Source: Oscillospiraceae bacterium
GTDB taxonomy: Bacteria > Bacillota_A > Clostridia > Saccharofermentanales > Saccharofermentanaceae
DNA length: 7,700 bases
Reading direction: 5' to 3'
Assembly: GCA_902803365.1 (NCBI GenBank)
Contig: CADCPU010000086.1
Span: 1 to 7,700, forward strand
The notes beneath the pieces are model-generated. The model was given only the letters and a program-made list of their open reading frames with translations. It made no database searches and was not told the origin of the DNA. Shown in pieces: positions 6,154 through 7,700 of this stretch (positions within the stretch are counted from its first letter, which is position 1; every line of letters starts with the position of its first letter). A program made the position numbers and the translations under genes.

Positions 6154-6686
6154 TAATCTCTCTCCTCATCTTTCTCAGTAAGGAAACTAAGAACGAGAGC
6201 ATACATCTTAAGACAGGTCATATTTCTGATCTGCTGCCTGTCACCTTCCGAGAAAGTCTTAATACTTATGGTACGCTTGCTGTCTGAATATCCGACAAAT
6301 ACCGTACCAACGGGCTTTTCGACCGAGCCGCCGCCCGGACCCGCTACGCCTGTGGCAGATACTGCGATATCGGTATTCATGAGTTTTCGAACACCGGACG
6401 CCATCTGCTCTGCGCATTCATATGAGACCGCACCTACGGTATCAAGAGTCTCCTTCGATACCTTAAGGACATTCTCCTTTACGCTGTTATCGTATGAAAC
6501 CACGCCGCCATAGAAGACCTCGGATGCCCCCGGGATCCCAACGATGCCCGACGAAGCCAGTCCGCCGGTGCAGCTTTCCGCAAATGTGATCGTAAGACCA
6601 CGCTCCTTAAGCATACTTACAAGGGCGCGGGCCGGATCACCGTTATATGAATCTACGATCGTCATCAGTTCCTGATCAGTCATCAT
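6153..6686 (-). CDS. pncC: Nicotinamide-nucleotide amidohydrolase PncC (CinA C-terminal domain protein)
   Basis: A 177-residue protein consisting only of the CinA C-terminal domain. Signatures: TFAESCTGGLASS (34-46), whose serine is the catalytic type for this family, YGGVVSYDN (59-67), and SATGVAGPGGGSVEKPVGTV (110-129). Known reaction: deamidation of nicotinamide mononucleotide to nicotinate mononucleotide, which recycles the NMN released by NAD-dependent DNA ligase. Many Clostridia carry a full CinA of about 410 residues with an N-terminal COG1058 domain; here that domain is absent and the upstream sequence is ftsK, so this is the stand-alone form, like E. coli PncC. Two adjacent ATGs are possible. 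The one at 6686 overlaps the ftsK stop as ATGA, with GAGG only about 3 bases away. The one at 6683 has better spacing of about 6 bases. The stop overlaps the murJ start (TAATG). Confidence 0.93.
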   Translation of the reverse strand: MMTDQELMTIVDSYNGDPARALVSMLKERGLTITFAESCTGGLASSGIVGIPGASEVFYGGVVSYDNSVKENVLKVSKETLDTVGAVSYECAEQMASGVRKLMNTDIAVSATGVAGPGGGSVEKPVGTVFVGYSDSKRTISIKTFSEGDRQQIRNMTCLKMYALVLSFLTEKDEERD

Positions 6687-7700
6687 TCACCTCTGTTAGC
6701 CTTACGTTCGAGCCAATCAGTCGCACTGATCAATACCTTACGAGGCTTTGAGCCTTCAAAAGGTCCGATGATATGCTTCTGTTCCATCTCATCGATAAGC
6801 CTTGCAGCTCTCGGATAACCGAGACCAAGTCTTCTCTGAAGGATGGAAACACTTGCCATTCCCTGCTCAATAACGATATTTACGGCCTTCTCGAACATAT
6901 CGTCCTCAGGATTTTCGGAGCCGCCTGAAGAACCGTTGCCCGAATCCGAGGAACCCTCGACCTGTGTATTGATGCTGTTCATGATATCCTCATCATACAT
7001 AGGTCCGTATTTCTTCTTAAGAAAATCTATTACACGCTCGACCTCTGCATCGGAAACAAATGCACCCTGGCCTCTGATAGGCTTCTGAGCATCCGAAGGA
7101 GCATAGAGCATATCACCCTTACCGAGGAGCTTCTCAGCACCTGTGGAGTTAAGGATAGTCTTACTGTCTACACCCGAAGTAACTGCCAGAGCGATACGCG
7201 AAGGCAGGTTGTTCTTCAAGACACCTGTGATAACGTCAACAGAAGGACGCTGAGTAGCAAGGATCAGGTGGATACCTGCAGCTCTCGCCTTAGCGGCAAG
7301 TCTCAATACCTGTTCTTCAACTTCCTTGGAAGCAACGATCATGAGATCCGCAAACTCATCGATGATAACGAGGATCAACGGGAGCGGCTTCTCATCATTC
7401 AGTTTCAGGTAATCGTTATATCCGTCAAGATTACGTACTGCACTCTCAGCAAAGAGATTATATCTTCTCTCCATCTCGAGAACAGCCCATTTGAGCGTGT
7501 TTACGGCCTTCTTGGCTTCTGATACGACCGGCATGATGAGATGAGGGATACCATTATAGATCGAAAGCTCGACTACCTTAGGGTCGACCATCAGTAGTCT
7601 TACTTCATCAGGAGAAGCCTTACAAAGGATACTGATGAGCATCGTATTAAGACATACGGACTTACCTGAACCCGTGGAACCAGCGATAAGCAGATGAGGC
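6683..7700 (-). CDS. ftsK: DNA translocase FtsK/SpoIIIE family, C-terminal part (runs off right edge)
   Basis: The last 338 residues of a chromosome-pumping motor; the N-terminal membrane and linker regions lie beyond the right edge. The visible part opens in PHLLIAGSTGSGKSV, with Walker A GSTGSGKS at visible residues 7-14. Walker B follows in LILVIIDEFADLM (about 108-120), then LRLAAKARAAGIHLILATQR (about 132-151) and LPSRIALAV. A Ser/Gly-rich linker (about 245-262) leads to the gamma winged-helix domain (about 264-325, with VSILQRRLGLGYPRAARLIDEM), which in this family reads polar DNA sequences to set direction. Known role: translocating the chromosome terminus or forespore DNA through the division septum. 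FtsK, SpoIIIE and SftA cannot be told apart without the N-terminus. Its stop overlaps the pncC start (ATGA). The promoter is outside the window. Confidence 0.95.
   Translation of the reverse strand, partial: PHLLIAGSTGSGKSVCLNTMLISILCKASPDEVRLLMVDPKVVELSIYNGIPHLIMPVVSEAKKAVNTLKWAVLEMERRYNLFAESAVRNLDGYNDYLKLNDEKPLPLILVIIDEFADLMIVASKEVEEQVLRLAAKARAAGIHLILATQRPSVDVITGVLKNNLPSRIALAVTSGVDSKTILNSTGAEKLLGKGDMLYAPSDAQKPIRGQGAFVSDAEVERVIDFLKKKYGPMYDEDIMNSINTQVEGSSDSGNGSSGGSENPEDDMFEKAVNIVIEQGMASVSILQRRLGLGYPRAARLIDEMEQKHIIGPFEGSKPRKVLISATDWLERKANRGE

Overview
The window reads as chromosomal core sequence of an anaerobic-type Gram-positive bacterium, most likely a member of the Clostridia (Bacillota). 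The reasons are the strong GGAGG-type ribosome binding sites, a Gram-positive (DinR-type) LexA box at recA, a RimO gene next to pgsA, and the ftsK/cinA/recA/recX/rimO/pgsA neighbourhood typical of Clostridia. The family cannot be settled from this sequence alone. All nine genes lie on the minus strand, so transcription runs from high to low coordinates. No mobile elements, CRISPR arrays, tRNA or rRNA genes were seen.

Region 1 (7700 down to 3532) looks like one tightly packed transcription unit: the C-terminal half of an FtsK/SpoIIIE DNA translocase (cut by the right edge), a stand-alone PncC/CinA C-terminal amidase, a MurJ/MviN-family lipid flippase, a 75-residue membrane protein, and a Sir2 NAD-dependent deacetylase. 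Stop and start codons overlap at the first three junctions (ATGA, TAATG, ATGA), which suggests translational coupling. The 75-residue protein carries IIGGADGPT, the signature loop of the beta subunit of sodium-pumping decarboxylases, but has only two hydrophobic segments. It is the most unusual item in the window.

Region 2 (3531 down to 1723) is the SOS unit: a 192-base intergenic region with a near-consensus sigma-A promoter and a LexA box just past the predicted transcription start, then recA and recX.

Region 3 (1722 down to 1) is rimO and the start of pgsA, coupled by an ATGA overlap. A 67-base gap before rimO holds an extended -10 promoter and no visible terminator, so rimO-pgsA may be transcribed both from its own promoter and by read-through from the SOS promoter.

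Functional themes are chromosome segregation and recombination (FtsK, RecA, RecX), envelope building (MurJ-like, PgsA), NAD metabolism (PncC recycles NMN, Sir2 consumes NAD) and ribosome modification (RimO). Two starts that could be taken as upstream TTG codons (recX, sir2) are better placed at ATG codons with well-spaced ribosome binding sites, and those starts are used here.
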